Made by a program: the position numbers and the translations under genes
The notes under the pieces: generated by a model
Databases searched by the model: none
What the model saw: only the letters and a program-made list of their open reading frames with translations
Told to the model about the DNA's origin: nothing
Shown: piece by piece, positions 7,249 through 15,734 of the stretch
How positions within the stretch are numbered: the first letter of the stretch is position 1
Layout: each line of letters starts with the position of its first letter
NCBI GenBank assembly: GCA_927441425.1
Contig: CAKMKG010000028.1
Span: 1-48,464, forward strand
DNA: 48,464 nucleotides
Source: an uncultured Bacillota bacterium
Lineage (GTDB): Bacteria; Bacillota; Clostridia; Peptostreptococcales; Anaerovoracaceae
Direction: 5' to 3'

Positions 7249-7750
7249 CCGCGATTGTCTTTGCATCTTCAATTTCACCGTTCAGAATCATTTCCGTTAA
7301 CTTTGTCAAATCATATTCCAGTATTTCGATGGACTCATTGTCATCAAAATCCGTCTCACCGGGCGTCAGATCCGTTGCAAAATAGAGATAAATCACTTCG
7401 GTGGAATAACCGATGGAAGAATAGAAAGAAGTGATATATTCGATCTTTCCTGCGGAATAACCCGTCTCCTCCCTTAGCTCCCGCTCTGCAGTGAGCCGAT
7501 GATCCTCTCCTTTCTCAATCTTGCCTGCCGGAACCTCAAGAATCGCCTTTTCCGCTGCCTTGCGATACTGGCGCACCATAACCATCTTGCCTTCCGGTGT
7601 AACCGCCGCCAGAGCGACTCCGCCGTTATGTTCTACGATCTCCCGATAGGAAGTTTGATTGTCCTTTACATGAACCTTGTCTCTTCTCAGGTTCAGTATC
7701 CTTCCTTCATAGATCATCTCACTGGATATCGTCTTTTCTTCAAATACCAT
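7202..7750 (-). CDS. nudF: ADP-ribose pyrophosphatase (NUDIX hydrolase)
   Basis: 182 residues from the ATG at 7748-7750 with AAAAGGTGG upstream; a GTG three codons earlier is possible but would overlap that site. The Nudix box GX5EX7REUXEEXGU is complete, ending RELREETGY. The preceding VRQYRKAAEKAILEVPAGK is typical of the NudF/ADP-ribose subfamily. The enzyme hydrolyses ADP-ribose to AMP and ribose 5-phosphate. Its C-terminal codons are antisense to the end of spoIIM (7202-7248). Confidence 0.92.
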   Translation of the reverse strand: MVFEEKTISSEMIYEGRILNLRRDKVHVKDNQTSYREIVEHNGGVALAAVTPEGKMVMVRQYRKAAEKAILEVPAGKIEKGEDHRLTAERELREETGYSAGKIEYITSFYSSIGYSTEVIYLYFATDLTPGETDFDDNESIEILEYDLTKLTEMILNGEIEDAKTIAAILLVGSIMERKKTR

Positions 7751-7785
7751 GCAATCCACCTTTTCCTATGACCCAACGTTTATCA

Positions 7786-8589
7786 TTACTTCGTCATCAC
7801 TTTTGATTTATTCACCGCTGCATGGAAGGCTTCCGTCACATTGTCCTGAAAGCCGTTGTTCAGCAAGGCATTCACCGCTTCGATGGTCGTTCCGCCCGGT
7901 GAGCAGACATTCACACGCAGGGTAATCGGATCGATTCCTGTCTCCAGTACCATCTTTGCTGCCCCCAGCACAGCCTGACCCGCGAATATCCTCGCTTGTT
8001 CTTTATCCATACCGCCGGAAACCGCAGCGTTAATCAGCGCTTCAATATACATATAGGTATAGGCTGGACTGCTCCCGCTAACGCCGATGACCGTATCAAT
8101 CAGCTCTTCCTTGATCACCTCGGCTCTGCCGATGGAGCGAAAAAGCTCCAACACCGGTTCGAACTCTTCATCGGTGATAAACTGATTTCTGCATAGGGCA
8201 CTCATTCCCTCGTTCACCATAGCCGGCGTATTCGGCATGACCCTGACGAGTTTCACATGGTCCTTCTCCATTAACTTCTCAATGTACGCCATGCTGATTC
8301 CTGCAGCGATGGACACAAGCACCTGGCCTGTTCGATAAAGATCCCGGATTTCCGGAATCACCATATCAAAAATATTGGGCTTCACTGCGAGGACGATCAC
8401 ATTGCTCTGCTCCATAAGCTGATTCATACTGCTGCACACAACAATACCAAACTCATTGGAAAGGTCCTTCAATTTACCCGGATCCTTGTCAAAGGCAAGG
8501 ACATTCTTTTCCGCATCCGGATGAACGGACAGATATCCTTTGATGATTGCCGTCCCCATATTCCCCGTGCCGATAAATCCGATTTTCAT
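7786..8589 (-). CDS. proC: Pyrroline-5-carboxylate reductase
   Basis: 267 residues from the ATG at 8587-8589, which has GGAGGTAAGGAA in front and gives the canonical N-terminus MKIGFIGTGNMG with the Rossmann GxGxxG (residues 7-12). The C-terminal signature is present (VSGSSPAYTYMYIEAL and NVCSPGGTTIEAV). It catalyses the last step of proline synthesis, reducing pyrroline-5-carboxylate with NAD(P)H. It begins 4 bp after proB ends, so the two are co-transcribed. proA is about 5 kb away on the other strand. Confidence 0.96.
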   Translation of the reverse strand: MKIGFIGTGNMGTAIIKGYLSVHPDAEKNVLAFDKDPGKLKDLSNEFGIVVCSSMNQLMEQSNVIVLAVKPNIFDMVIPEIRDLYRTGQVLVSIAAGISMAYIEKLMEKDHVKLVRVMPNTPAMVNEGMSALCRNQFITDEEFEPVLELFRSIGRAEVIKEELIDTVIGVSGSSPAYTYMYIEALINAAVSGGMDKEQARIFAGQAVLGAAKMVLETGIDPITLRVNVCSPGGTTIEAVNALLNNGFQDNVTEAFHAAVNKSKVMTK

Positions 8590-8593
8590 TTCC

Positions 8594-9400
8594 TTACCTC
8601 CTGCAGCTGCTATAGAAAATTGTTCCTTTTTCCGTTCCGTTGACAGCATTGGTTAGAACATCCTTCCGCTTGCCGTTCACCAGAAGCATCGGGATTCCAT
8701 ACTCATTCACCCGGCGTGCCGCCTGAATCTTTGTAACGATACCACCGGTGCCAAAACTGCTTGTTCCGCTGGAATCGATCTCTGTGAGCAGGCCGTCGAT
8801 ATCAAAAACCTCTTCAATTAGCTCTGCCCCTTTATCATCCTTTGGATTCTTGTCAAATACTCCATCAATGTCGCTCATCACGATGAGCAGATCCGCATTC
8901 CAAAGGTTTGCCGTTAGCGCACCCAGCGTATCATTATCGCCTATCTTGATTTCTTCCACACTGACGCTGTCGTTTTCATTGATGATGGGAACCACACCTT
9001 CATCCACAAGTGTGAATAAGGTGTTTCGTATGTTCAATGTCCGAATATTGTCTCCGAAATCTTCTCTTGTCAGCAGCATCTGTCCTACATGAAGATTGTT
9101 GTGGGCGAAATACTCTTTATATGCGTTCATCAACTCCACCTGTCCAATAGCACAGAGAGCCTGCTTATAGTTAATATCTCCTCTTCTGCTCCATTTATTA
9201 ATGGCTGCTACGCCGCAGATCCCGGCACCCGAGGATACGATGATCACATGCTTTCCCTGCCGGATCAGCCCCGCCACTTGCTCAACAATGTTTCCAATCG
9301 CGTCTTTATTGATTGCTCCATCATCGCCGGATAGTACGTTACTTCCTATCTTAAGTACGATTTTTCTGCTGTCTTGTATTAATTCTCCTATTGCATTCAT
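8594..9400 (-). CDS. proB: Glutamate 5-kinase, short form without PUA domain
   Basis: 268 residues comprising only the amino-acid-kinase domain: KIGSNVL near the start, VSSGAGICG, the substrate region NENDSVSVEEIKIGDNDTL and FGTGGIVTKIQAA. The enzyme phosphorylates glutamate to glutamyl 5-phosphate, the first and usually proline-inhibited step. Many proB products carry a C-terminal PUA domain; this one does not. It starts 2 bp after purB ends and is followed by proC after 4 bp, indicating a purB-proB-proC transcript. Confidence 0.95.
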   Translation of the reverse strand: MNAIGELIQDSRKIVLKIGSNVLSGDDGAINKDAIGNIVEQVAGLIRQGKHVIIVSSGAGICGVAAINKWSRRGDINYKQALCAIGQVELMNAYKEYFAHNNLHVGQMLLTREDFGDNIRTLNIRNTLFTLVDEGVVPIINENDSVSVEEIKIGDNDTLGALTANLWNADLLIVMSDIDGVFDKNPKDDKGAELIEEVFDIDGLLTEIDSSGTSSFGTGGIVTKIQAARRVNEYGIPMLLVNGKRKDVLTNAVNGTEKGTIFYSSCRR

Positions 9401-9402
9401 TC

Positions 9403-10836
9403 TTAAACCCTTAATTCTACCTCTCCGCTGATATCGTCTCTATATTTCTCGATAATCGGCATGATATGTTCTTCGATCAGTTCTTGTGTCTGTTCTGCTG
9501 CTCTGCCGATGTAATCCTCCGGCTTTAAAAGATCCTTAATATCCGCAAGAGTCAGTCCGAAAGTGTCGTCACCCGCAATTCGTTCCAGCAGATCGTTATT
9601 CAAGCCCTCCTCCTTCACTCTGCTTCCTGCAGCCATGGAATGCTCCCGGATTTTTTCGTGGAGTTCCTGCCTGTCTCCTCCCTTTTTGACTGCTTCCATT
9701 AGAATGTTCTCCGTTGCCATGAATGGAATTTCATTCATGATGTGCTGTGTAATCACCTTATCATGAACAACAAGACCAGTGGAAATATTTCTACAGATGT
9801 CGAGTATGCTATCCGTCGCCATAAAAGCCTGTGGCAGAACGATTCTTCTATTGGCAGAGTCATCCAGCGTTCTTTCAAACCATTGGGTGCTTGCGGTGTC
9901 CGCTGTATTTCCGATGCAGTTAATCACAAATCGTGCCAGTGATGCTGCACGTTCGCTTCTCATGGGATTTCTCTTATATGCCATGGCGGAAGATCCGATC
10001 TGTTTTGTTTCAAACGGCTCCTCCACTTCCTTCAGATGCTGCAACAGTCTGACGTCATTTGTCATCTTGTGCACGCTTTGCCCGATTCCGCTCAGCATGG
10101 ACAGTACCATAAAATCAATTTTTCTTGTATAGGTTTGTCCTGATACGGTTACCACTTTTTGAAAGCCCAATCCCTTAACCACCATGTCGTCCAGCTTCCG
10201 AACCTTCTCCATGTCTCCGTCGAAAAGCTCTACAAAGCTGGCTTGGGTTCCTGTTGTGCCCTTTACTCCCAGAAGTGGCAGACTTTCAATCAGTCTTTCA
10301 CACTCTAGAAAATCAAAATAGAAATCCTGGAGCCATAGTGCCGCTCTCTTTCCTACTGTGGTCAGCTGTGCAGCCTGAAAATGCGTGAACCCCAGACAGG
10401 GCAAGGATTTATACTCTGAAGCAAATTTGCTGAGCTGAAACATCAAATTAACTAGTTTCCCTCTGATGATTTCCAATGCCTGCTTCATCACAATGATATC
10501 TGTATTATCGCCAACATAGGCACTGGTAGCACCCAAATGGATGATCGGCTTTGCCTTCGGGCACTGAAGACCATATGCATATACGTGCGACATGACATCG
10601 TGCCTTGTTTCCTTTTCTCTCTTTTCTGCATCTGCAAAATTGATTTTATCCCTGAACTGCTTCATCTCATCGATCTGCTCTTGGCTTATCGGCAAACCAA
10701 GTTCTTTTTCCGCCTCAGCCAATGCGATCCACAAAGTTCTCCATGTGGTAAACTTAACATCCGAGGAAAAAATGTGAGCCATTTCCTTGCTCGTATATCT
10801 TGTAATCAATGGGTTCTCATATTTATCCGTACTCAT
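9403..10836 (-). CDS. purB: Adenylosuccinate lyase
   Basis: 477 residues from the ATG at 10834-10836 with AGAGGAGAAATTGG upstream; a longer in-frame start would cross the promoter. The fumarase-superfamily signature GSSAMAYKRNP is at residues 281-291, with the catalytic serine loop; RHDVMSH and GFTHFQAAQ supply conserved histidines. It cleaves SAICAR and adenylosuccinate in purine synthesis. It is the first gene of a run with proB and proC, driven by the promoter at 10885-10913. Confidence 0.96.
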   Translation of the reverse strand: MSTDKYENPLITRYTSKEMAHIFSSDVKFTTWRTLWIALAEAEKELGLPISQEQIDEMKQFRDKINFADAEKREKETRHDVMSHVYAYGLQCPKAKPIIHLGATSAYVGDNTDIIVMKQALEIIRGKLVNLMFQLSKFASEYKSLPCLGFTHFQAAQLTTVGKRAALWLQDFYFDFLECERLIESLPLLGVKGTTGTQASFVELFDGDMEKVRKLDDMVVKGLGFQKVVTVSGQTYTRKIDFMVLSMLSGIGQSVHKMTNDVRLLQHLKEVEEPFETKQIGSSAMAYKRNPMRSERAASLARFVINCIGNTADTASTQWFERTLDDSANRRIVLPQAFMATDSILDICRNISTGLVVHDKVITQHIMNEIPFMATENILMEAVKKGGDRQELHEKIREHSMAAGSRVKEEGLNNDLLERIAGDDTFGLTLADIKDLLKPEDYIGRAAEQTQELIEEHIMPIIEKYRDDISGEVELRV

Positions 10837-10884
10837 TCCAATTTCTCCTCTTTTCAAAATTTTAGTTCGTTCAGTAATTTCTAA

Positions 10885-10913
10885 ATTATATACCTGTTTC
10901 CCTCCAAAATCAA
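10885..10913 (-). promoter_or_regulatory. sigma-A-type promoter of purB-proB-proC
   Basis: TTGATT (10908-10913), 17-bp spacer, perfect TATAAT (10885-10890) on the minus strand, downstream of the spoVS terminator. Confidence 0.8.
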
Positions 10914-10930
10914 GAACCGGAGTCGCGCGA

Positions 10931-10963
10931 AAACAAAAGAGACTGCGCAATCTGCACAGTCCC
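10931..10963 (-). terminator. Terminator after spoVS
   Basis: Hairpin with arms GACTGTGC/GCGCAGTC and a 5-nt loop, followed on the minus strand by TCTTTTGTTTT. It separates spoVS from purB. Confidence 0.8.
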
Positions 10964-10985
10964 TTGGAAATTTACCGTTCATAAC

Positions 10986-11246
10986 CTATCTCGGTTCAAT
11001 AATCAGCTTGATTGCAGTTCGTTCTTCACCGTCAATCAGAATGTCGGTAAAAGCCGGTATGCATATCAGATCAATGCCGCTCGGAGCGACGAAGCCCCTG
11101 GCAATGGCTACTGCCTTAACCGCCTGATTCAATGCCCCCGCACCAATCGCCTGAATTTCAGCTCCCCCTTTTTCCCTCAAGACGCCTGCCAAAGCTCCTG
11201 CTACTGAGTTAGGACTTGACTTCGCTGATACCTTTAATACTTCCAT
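10986..11246 (-). CDS. spoVS: Stage V sporulation protein S
   Basis: 86 residues, the exact family size, with the Alba-like sequence MEVLKVSAKSSPNSVAGALAG and KAVAIARGFVAPSGIDL. SpoVS is a small, highly conserved protein needed for normal progress through sporulation stage V. GGGAGG precedes the start. A close match to a sigma-H promoter lies about 60 nt upstream (11307-11333), consistent with early-sporulation expression, and a terminator follows. Confidence 0.96.
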   Translation of the reverse strand: MEVLKVSAKSSPNSVAGALAGVLREKGGAEIQAIGAGALNQAVKAVAIARGFVAPSGIDLICIPAFTDILIDGEERTAIKLIIEPR

Positions 11247-11306
11247 TGTTGTAACCTCCCTAAATACTTGTTAAAATTCCCTTTTGAATAGGTTTTGCTC
11301 TACTAT

Positions 11307-11333
11307 ATTCTTTACAGAATAGCATATTCCTTT
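11307..11333 (-). promoter_or_regulatory. sigma-H-type promoter of spoVS
   Basis: On the minus strand AAAGGAATA (11325-11333) and AAAGAAT (11307-11313) are 11 bp apart. Both boxes fit the known sigma-H consensus (RnAGGAwWW, 11-12 bp, RnnGAAT) at every defined position. spoVS is sigma-H dependent in Bacillus. Confidence 0.7.
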
Positions 11334-11394
11334 TTTTTCATATTAAAAATCGTTCGACAAGTAAAAATATTTTTCATTAATTTTTGTCGAAGGG

Positions 11395-11423
11395 TTGCAT
11401 TTTATATCGTAATTAGTTATAAT
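11395..11423 (+). promoter_or_regulatory. sigma-A-type promoter of a candidate small RNA
   Basis: TTGCAT (11395-11400), 17-bp spacer and perfect TATAAT (11418-11423) on the plus strand. No open reading frame with a ribosome binding site follows before the terminator at 11482. Confidence 0.75.
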
Positions 11424-11430
11424 GTGTTCG

Positions 11431-11522
11431 TGGTTATCCCCCTGATAACCTCATTAATCTCTAATCCCAATACCCCTTTTGAACAAAACAAACTGCTCCC
11501 CTGCAGTTTGTTTTGTTTTTTG
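11431..11522 (+). ncRNA. Candidate C-rich trans-acting small RNA, about 92 nt
   Basis: The segment starts about 7 nt after a good promoter and ends in a very strong terminator. It begins with a hairpin GGTTATC/GATAACC (11432-11438, 11444-11450) whose loop is CCCCT. A single-stranded C-rich linker follows, with TCCCAATACCCC near 11465-11476. The terminator has a perfect 15-bp stem (11482-11496, 11503-11517), a TCCCCT loop and a U-run. Three exposed C-rich stretches resemble the design of Bacillota sRNAs such as RsaE/RoxS, which pair with Shine-Dalgarno sequences. That functional parallel is an inference; no family match could be tested. Confidence 0.6.
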
Positions 11523-11636
11523 TGTTCCGCGCCGAATTCTTCCGTTATTTTCTACCTTTGTCTTTCAGTAGCGCGGGCTGTTTTTTTGTGGTAAAATATC
11601 GAATAAAGACGAAATAATTTACTAGGAGCAAACGGC

Positions 11637-12635
11637 ATGTATGGTACGAATGAGCGCTATCCGGAGGCCTTTTACCAATCGAATATTTTCCGCTTATATT
11701 TTGAGGATTTACAGCTCGGGGCCATGGACATTGAGACAACAGGGCTGAGTCCTGACCACAGCCGTTTTATACTCGGCGGCCTTGTCGTACCCGACCCACA
11801 AGGGAAAAAGGCAATTCAGCTTTTATCGGAATCAAATGAGGAGGAGCCGGAGTTGATCCGATCATATCTTACTGAATTAAAGGATATTGATGTGCTGATT
11901 AGCTACAACGGAGAGAATTTTGACCTGCCCTTTCTCAATAAAAGAATGCACTACCACCATCTCTCCGGCGAAGCACTACCATTCTATCAAAGCCTGGATC
12001 TCTATCGCATCCTAGACAAGTACTCCAACTTTCGGAAACTGCTTCCCAACTTAAAGCAAAAAACCGTGGAAACCTTCCTTGGATTATGGTCCGATAGAGC
12101 CGATGAAATATCCGGGGCTGAAAGTGTAGCGCTATATTACCAATTCTTGAGAACCGGAAACCCGGCTATCCGCGATACCATACTCCTCCATAATAAGGAT
12201 GATATCCTCCAGCTTTCAAGACTATTAAAGGCTTTCGAAAAGCTGGATCTACATTATATTATGTTTCATATGGGTTTTATCGTTATAAATCAGGGTAAGA
12301 AAATTTATATACGAAACATTGCCCTACGGAAGGATTCCATCTTCGTTTCCGGTGTCCACAGGAATATCTCAATGGATTACAGATGCTATCAAGACAGTCA
12401 CGAAGCAGTATTTTCCAGAAAACAAAGTGATTTTACCCTGAGGATCCCCTTGAAAAATAAAATGAATTATACCTACATAGATTTAGAAGCATTCCCTTAC
12501 AATTTCTCCGAACTGGAGAAATACCCCAGCTTCGAAAGCGGCTACCTCCTGATCAAGCGCGATGACACCGTAAACTATGCGGAAGTGAATCATCTGATCA
12601 AATTATTGCTAAAAGAAATTCTAAAAGAAGTATGA
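11637..12635 (+). CDS. RNase H-like DEDD exonuclease-domain protein (YprB type)
   Basis: 332 residues. The N-terminal half is a DEDD nuclease fold: MDIETTGLSP gives Asp31 and Glu33, ISYNGENFDLPFL gives Asp96, and HNKDDILQL (185-193) supplies the last His/Asp pair. The C-terminal third is unassigned. Proteins of this family (YprB) are predicted 3'-5' exonucleases of unknown target. It has an AGGAG site upstream and is followed by a phosphoesterase and proA on the same strand. It is preceded by an extended -10 element (TGG-TAAAAT near 11591) and by a CCGCGC/GCGCGG inverted repeat with a T-run that may be a second terminator. Confidence 0.8.
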   Translation: MYGTNERYPEAFYQSNIFRLYFEDLQLGAMDIETTGLSPDHSRFILGGLVVPDPQGKKAIQLLSESNEEEPELIRSYLTELKDIDVLISYNGENFDLPFLNKRMHYHHLSGEALPFYQSLDLYRILDKYSNFRKLLPNLKQKTVETFLGLWSDRADEISGAESVALYYQFLRTGNPAIRDTILLHNKDDILQLSRLLKAFEKLDLHYIMFHMGFIVINQGKKIYIRNIALRKDSIFVSGVHRNISMDYRCYQDSHEAVFSRKQSDFTLRIPLKNKMNYTYIDLEAFPYNFSELEKYPSFESGYLLIKRDDTVNYAEVNHLIKLLLKEILKEV

Positions 12636-12705
12636 TATACTTTATGCATGATACGAAATAAATTCGATAGAATTACCGAATCAATATAAAAAGGAAACAA
12701 CGATT

Positions 12706-13698
12706 ATGAAAACCCGTGCAAGATTAGACAAGGTGCTTCAAAAGGCATTTCCGATCCCTTTTGACGATAACTCAAAATTTGTTTTTTTCGGCGATGTACA
12801 CAGAGGAGATGACAGTCTTTCCGACGAATTCGGCAGAAACCGTCATATCTACTATCATGCACTGAATTATTACTATCAGAATGATTTCACCTATGTTGAG
12901 GTAGGTGACGGGGATGAGCTCTGGGAACATCCGAATTATGAGCATATCCGCTCCGCTCACGTTTCTGTATTTGAGATGCTGAAGAATTTTCATAAGGCAA
13001 ACCGATTGGTTATGCTTTTCGGTAACCACAATATGCAGCTTCGGGATCCTCGCTATGTCAAAGAAAATTTGTATCATACCTATGATGAATATTTAGATTT
13101 AAAGGAAGATTTGTTCCCCGGTCTAACAGTGCATGAGGCTTTGCTTTTATCCCATCGGGAGACAGAGCAGAAAATATTTGTTGTCCACGGACACCAGGGA
13201 GATTTGATCAACGATCAGCTTTGGCGCGTCTCTTACTTTCTCATTCGGTATATTTGGAAATTTCTTCACATTATCGGTGTAAAATATGCTGCAAGCCCGG
13301 CTAAAAACCGTACCAAGCGTCATAAGATAGAAAAGAGTTATAATAAATGGAATGAACAGCGGGATATCATGATCATCTGCGGCCATACCCACAGACCAAA
13401 ATTCCCCGCTACTGGAGAAACCTCATATTTTAATACGGGCTGTTGCATTCATCCACGAGGGGTTACCTGCCTTGAACTCATGTACGGAAAAATTATGCTC
13501 GTTTCCTGGAATATGCACAGCAAAAAGGATGGTACTGTATACATCAAGCGCTCCCTGATCAGGGGCCCGGAACCGATTTCCAATTTCAAGTCAAATGACG
13601 AGCGACTAAGGAAAGCGAAGCAGCTCGTCGCCACGAGCAAAATGAAAAAATACCTGAACAGGAAGGTGGAAGGAGAAGCCGATGTCAAACATAAATGA
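12706..13698 (+). CDS. Calcineurin-like metallophosphoesterase
   Basis: 330 residues with all five phosphoesterase motifs: GDVH (29-32), GDGDE (67-71), GNHN (106-109), HGHQGD (161-166) and GHTH (226-229). These bind a dinuclear metal centre. The layout resembles the UDP-2,3-diacylglucosamine hydrolase-like branch, but a lipid A role is not expected here, so the substrate is unknown. No signal peptide or membrane segment is evident. Its last 17 bp overlap the start of proA, implying co-expression. Confidence 0.85.
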   Translation: MKTRARLDKVLQKAFPIPFDDNSKFVFFGDVHRGDDSLSDEFGRNRHIYYHALNYYYQNDFTYVEVGDGDELWEHPNYEHIRSAHVSVFEMLKNFHKANRLVMLFGNHNMQLRDPRYVKENLYHTYDEYLDLKEDLFPGLTVHEALLLSHRETEQKIFVVHGHQGDLINDQLWRVSYFLIRYIWKFLHIIGVKYAASPAKNRTKRHKIEKSYNKWNEQRDIMIICGHTHRPKFPATGETSYFNTGCCIHPRGVTCLELMYGKIMLVSWNMHSKKDGTVYIKRSLIRGPEPISNFKSNDERLRKAKQLVATSKMKKYLNRKVEGEADVKHK

Positions 13699-14962
13699 AA
13701 TCACCAGACAGATCAAAACTGACAGCTTTCAAATGAGTTTGCTGGACGGCGAAGTAAGAAACCGAGCTTTGGCGTCAATTGAGAAAGCATTGCAGGAAAA
13801 GAAGGATCTGATTTTTGAAGCAAACGACACGGATTTGAAAAACGCTGCTGCAGCAAAGCTTGCAACTCCCATTGTAAAGCGTCTGAAATTTGACGATCAG
13901 AAGCTATCCGACGTCATCAGCGGGATTCAAAGCTTGATCACGTTAAAGGACCCTCTCTGGAGTGATCTGCTGATCCGAGAACTGGATTCCGACTTAACCT
14001 TGCATAAAGTAACCTGCCCCATCGGGGTGATCGGCGTGATCTTTGAATCTAGACCCGACGCTTTGATTCAGATCGCAACGCTTTGCCTTAAGAGCGGCAA
14101 TTGTGCCATTCTCAAGGGAGGAAGCGAGGCGGCAACTACCAATAAAGTTTTATTTGAAATCATTCACGAGGCCGGTGTCACTGCCGGAGTGCCTGCGGGA
14201 TTTTTAACATTGATTGAAAACAGAGCAGAGATCGACGAGCTTCTAACATGCCACGACACCATAGATCTTTTGATCCCAAGAGGCTCCAACGAATTTGTTC
14301 AGTATATCATGTCCCATTCGAAAATCCCGGTTATGGGCCATGCTGACGGCGTCTGCCATATTTATGCAGATGAAACAGCGGAGATCGAGAAAGCAGTTTC
14401 CATCATTGTAGATTCCAAGACCCAGTATGTGGCTGCTTGTAATACGGTAGAAACCCTGCTCGTCCACAGAACAGCCGCAGCGCAGCTTCTTCCGTCTCTG
14501 AAGAACGTACTTGATGAAAAAATGGTCGCCATACGAGGCTGCGAAGAGACAAGAAAGATCATAGAATGTGAGGCTGCATCTGAGGCTGATTTTGGAAAAG
14601 AATATCTGGATTATATCCTCTCAGTAAAGATCATCGATTCTCTGGAGGAAGCGATTTTTCATATCAACAAATACGGCTCCCACCATACTGACAGCATCAT
14701 AACAGAAAATCGAGATTCCGCTGCGAAGTTTATGCTGTTGGTGGATTCCGCAGGAGTTTATCACAATTGCTCAACCAGGTTTGCCGACGGCTACCGCTAC
14801 GGCTTAGGCGCCGAAGTAGGCATCAGTACAGGCAAGCTTCACGCCAGAGGGCCTGTTGGACTTGAGGGGCTCGTGACCTATAAATACAAGCTTTATGGAA
14901 ATGGCCAGATCGTCGGTGACTATGCAGAAGGAAAAAAGTCCTTTCATTTCAAAGATTTATAA
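13682..14962 (+). CDS. proA: Gamma-glutamyl phosphate reductase
   Basis: 426 residues, typical length. Signatures include CPIGVIGVIFESRPDALIQI, the nucleotide-binding region ILKGGSEA, the catalytic cysteine in VAACNTVETLLVH and FADGYRYGLGAEVGISTGKLHARGP. It reduces glutamyl 5-phosphate to glutamate semialdehyde in proline synthesis, between ProB and ProC, which are encoded on the opposite strand near 8-9 kb. Translation starts inside the end of the phosphoesterase gene with AAGGAG upstream. A terminator follows. Confidence 0.97.
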   Translation: MSNINEITRQIKTDSFQMSLLDGEVRNRALASIEKALQEKKDLIFEANDTDLKNAAAAKLATPIVKRLKFDDQKLSDVISGIQSLITLKDPLWSDLLIRELDSDLTLHKVTCPIGVIGVIFESRPDALIQIATLCLKSGNCAILKGGSEAATTNKVLFEIIHEAGVTAGVPAGFLTLIENRAEIDELLTCHDTIDLLIPRGSNEFVQYIMSHSKIPVMGHADGVCHIYADETAEIEKAVSIIVDSKTQYVAACNTVETLLVHRTAAAQLLPSLKNVLDEKMVAIRGCEETRKIIECEAASEADFGKEYLDYILSVKIIDSLEEAIFHINKYGSHHTDSIITENRDSAAKFMLLVDSAGVYHNCSTRFADGYRYGLGAEVGISTGKLHARGPVGLEGLVTYKYKLYGNGQIVGDYAEGKKSFHFKDL

Positions 14963-14992
14963 ACTCCACAAAGATTTGTATCCTCATTACAA

Positions 14993-15030
14993 ATGCACCA
15001 TGTCAAGAATTAGACATGGTGCATATATTT
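14993..15030 (+). terminator. Terminator after proA
   Basis: Perfect 12-bp stem, ATGCACCATGTC with GACATGGTGCAT (14993-15004, 15013-15024), 8-nt loop, then a T-rich tail. Confidence 0.85.
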
Positions 15031-15077
15031 TATCCTATTTGTCTATATCCCTTCCCCTAGGGTACCAGAAATTCAAA

Positions 15078-15488
15078 CTATTTCCGTACATACTCCTGAA
15101 TGACCCGGACTGCGTTGTCTAGATGCACGCCAAGGGGGGCGTCTTCCACGCTCACCACATGGATATTGCAGCGATTGATCGGCAGAAGCACTTTAAAGGC
15201 TCTGCTTTCTCCAACGGCCTGTGCCATTCGAGGACTCAATTCTCCCATCATGGAGTTGGCATTGATGATGGCGATGACACCTACGACAACGTCAACATAT
15301 TTCATATTATGCACGATGGCATTCTCTCCTGTCGCGCCGTCGTCCGCTCCGGCTCTCATCATTTGACCCGTAGCTGCTGAATTTGTTCCCAAAGCGATGA
15401 CTTCAACATCTGGCATCGCTGCCTTCAACTTTTCTACGATTGCTCGGCCGATGCCGCCGCCCTGTCCATCTACCACTGCGATTCTCAT
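15078..15488 (-). CDS. DUF3842 family protein
   Basis: 136 residues. It opens with MRIAVVDGQGGGIGRAIVEKL, a Rossmann-like glycine-rich loop resembling a nucleotide-binding site, and has a conserved-looking middle TGENAIVHNMKYVDVVVGV. This matches the DUF3842 family, found widely in anaerobic Bacillota, with no known function. It is a single gene, converging on proA. A cytoplasmic nucleotide-binding or regulatory protein is a reasonable guess but unproven. Confidence 0.75.
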   Translation of the reverse strand: MRIAVVDGQGGGIGRAIVEKLKAAMPDVEVIALGTNSAATGQMMRAGADDGATGENAIVHNMKYVDVVVGVIAIINANSMMGELSPRMAQAVGESRAFKVLLPINRCNIHVVSVEDAPLGVHLDNAVRVIQEYVRK

Positions 15489-15632
15489 TGCTGTTCCCTC
15501 TTCTTTTACTTACTTCTTTTGCACACCGATATTTCCCATTATAAATCATATTGAACAAAAATCAAAGCATTCCTGTTTGTACCAAATATGGACTTTTTAA
15601 AGCTTCCGTGATATTCTAAAAAAAATAAGGCG

Positions 15633-15654
15633 ATTTTAATCTTATTTTAATTTG
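15633..15654 (+). promoter_or_regulatory. 11-bp direct repeat, candidate OmpR-family operator
   Basis: ATTTTAATCTT (15633-15643) is followed directly by ATTTTAATTTG (15644-15654), an exact 11-bp period as used by OmpR/PhoB-family regulators. It lies about 29 bp upstream of TATAAT (15684-15689), which lacks a recognisable -35 box. This suits an activator-dependent promoter controlled by the regulator encoded at 16307. Confidence 0.5.
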
Positions 15655-15734
15655 AGTTAAAGGAGCTTTGAAGGATTGCTCCGTATAATAAAACCATAAA
15701 CAATCTTGTATAACCCTTAAGGAGGGAATTAATT

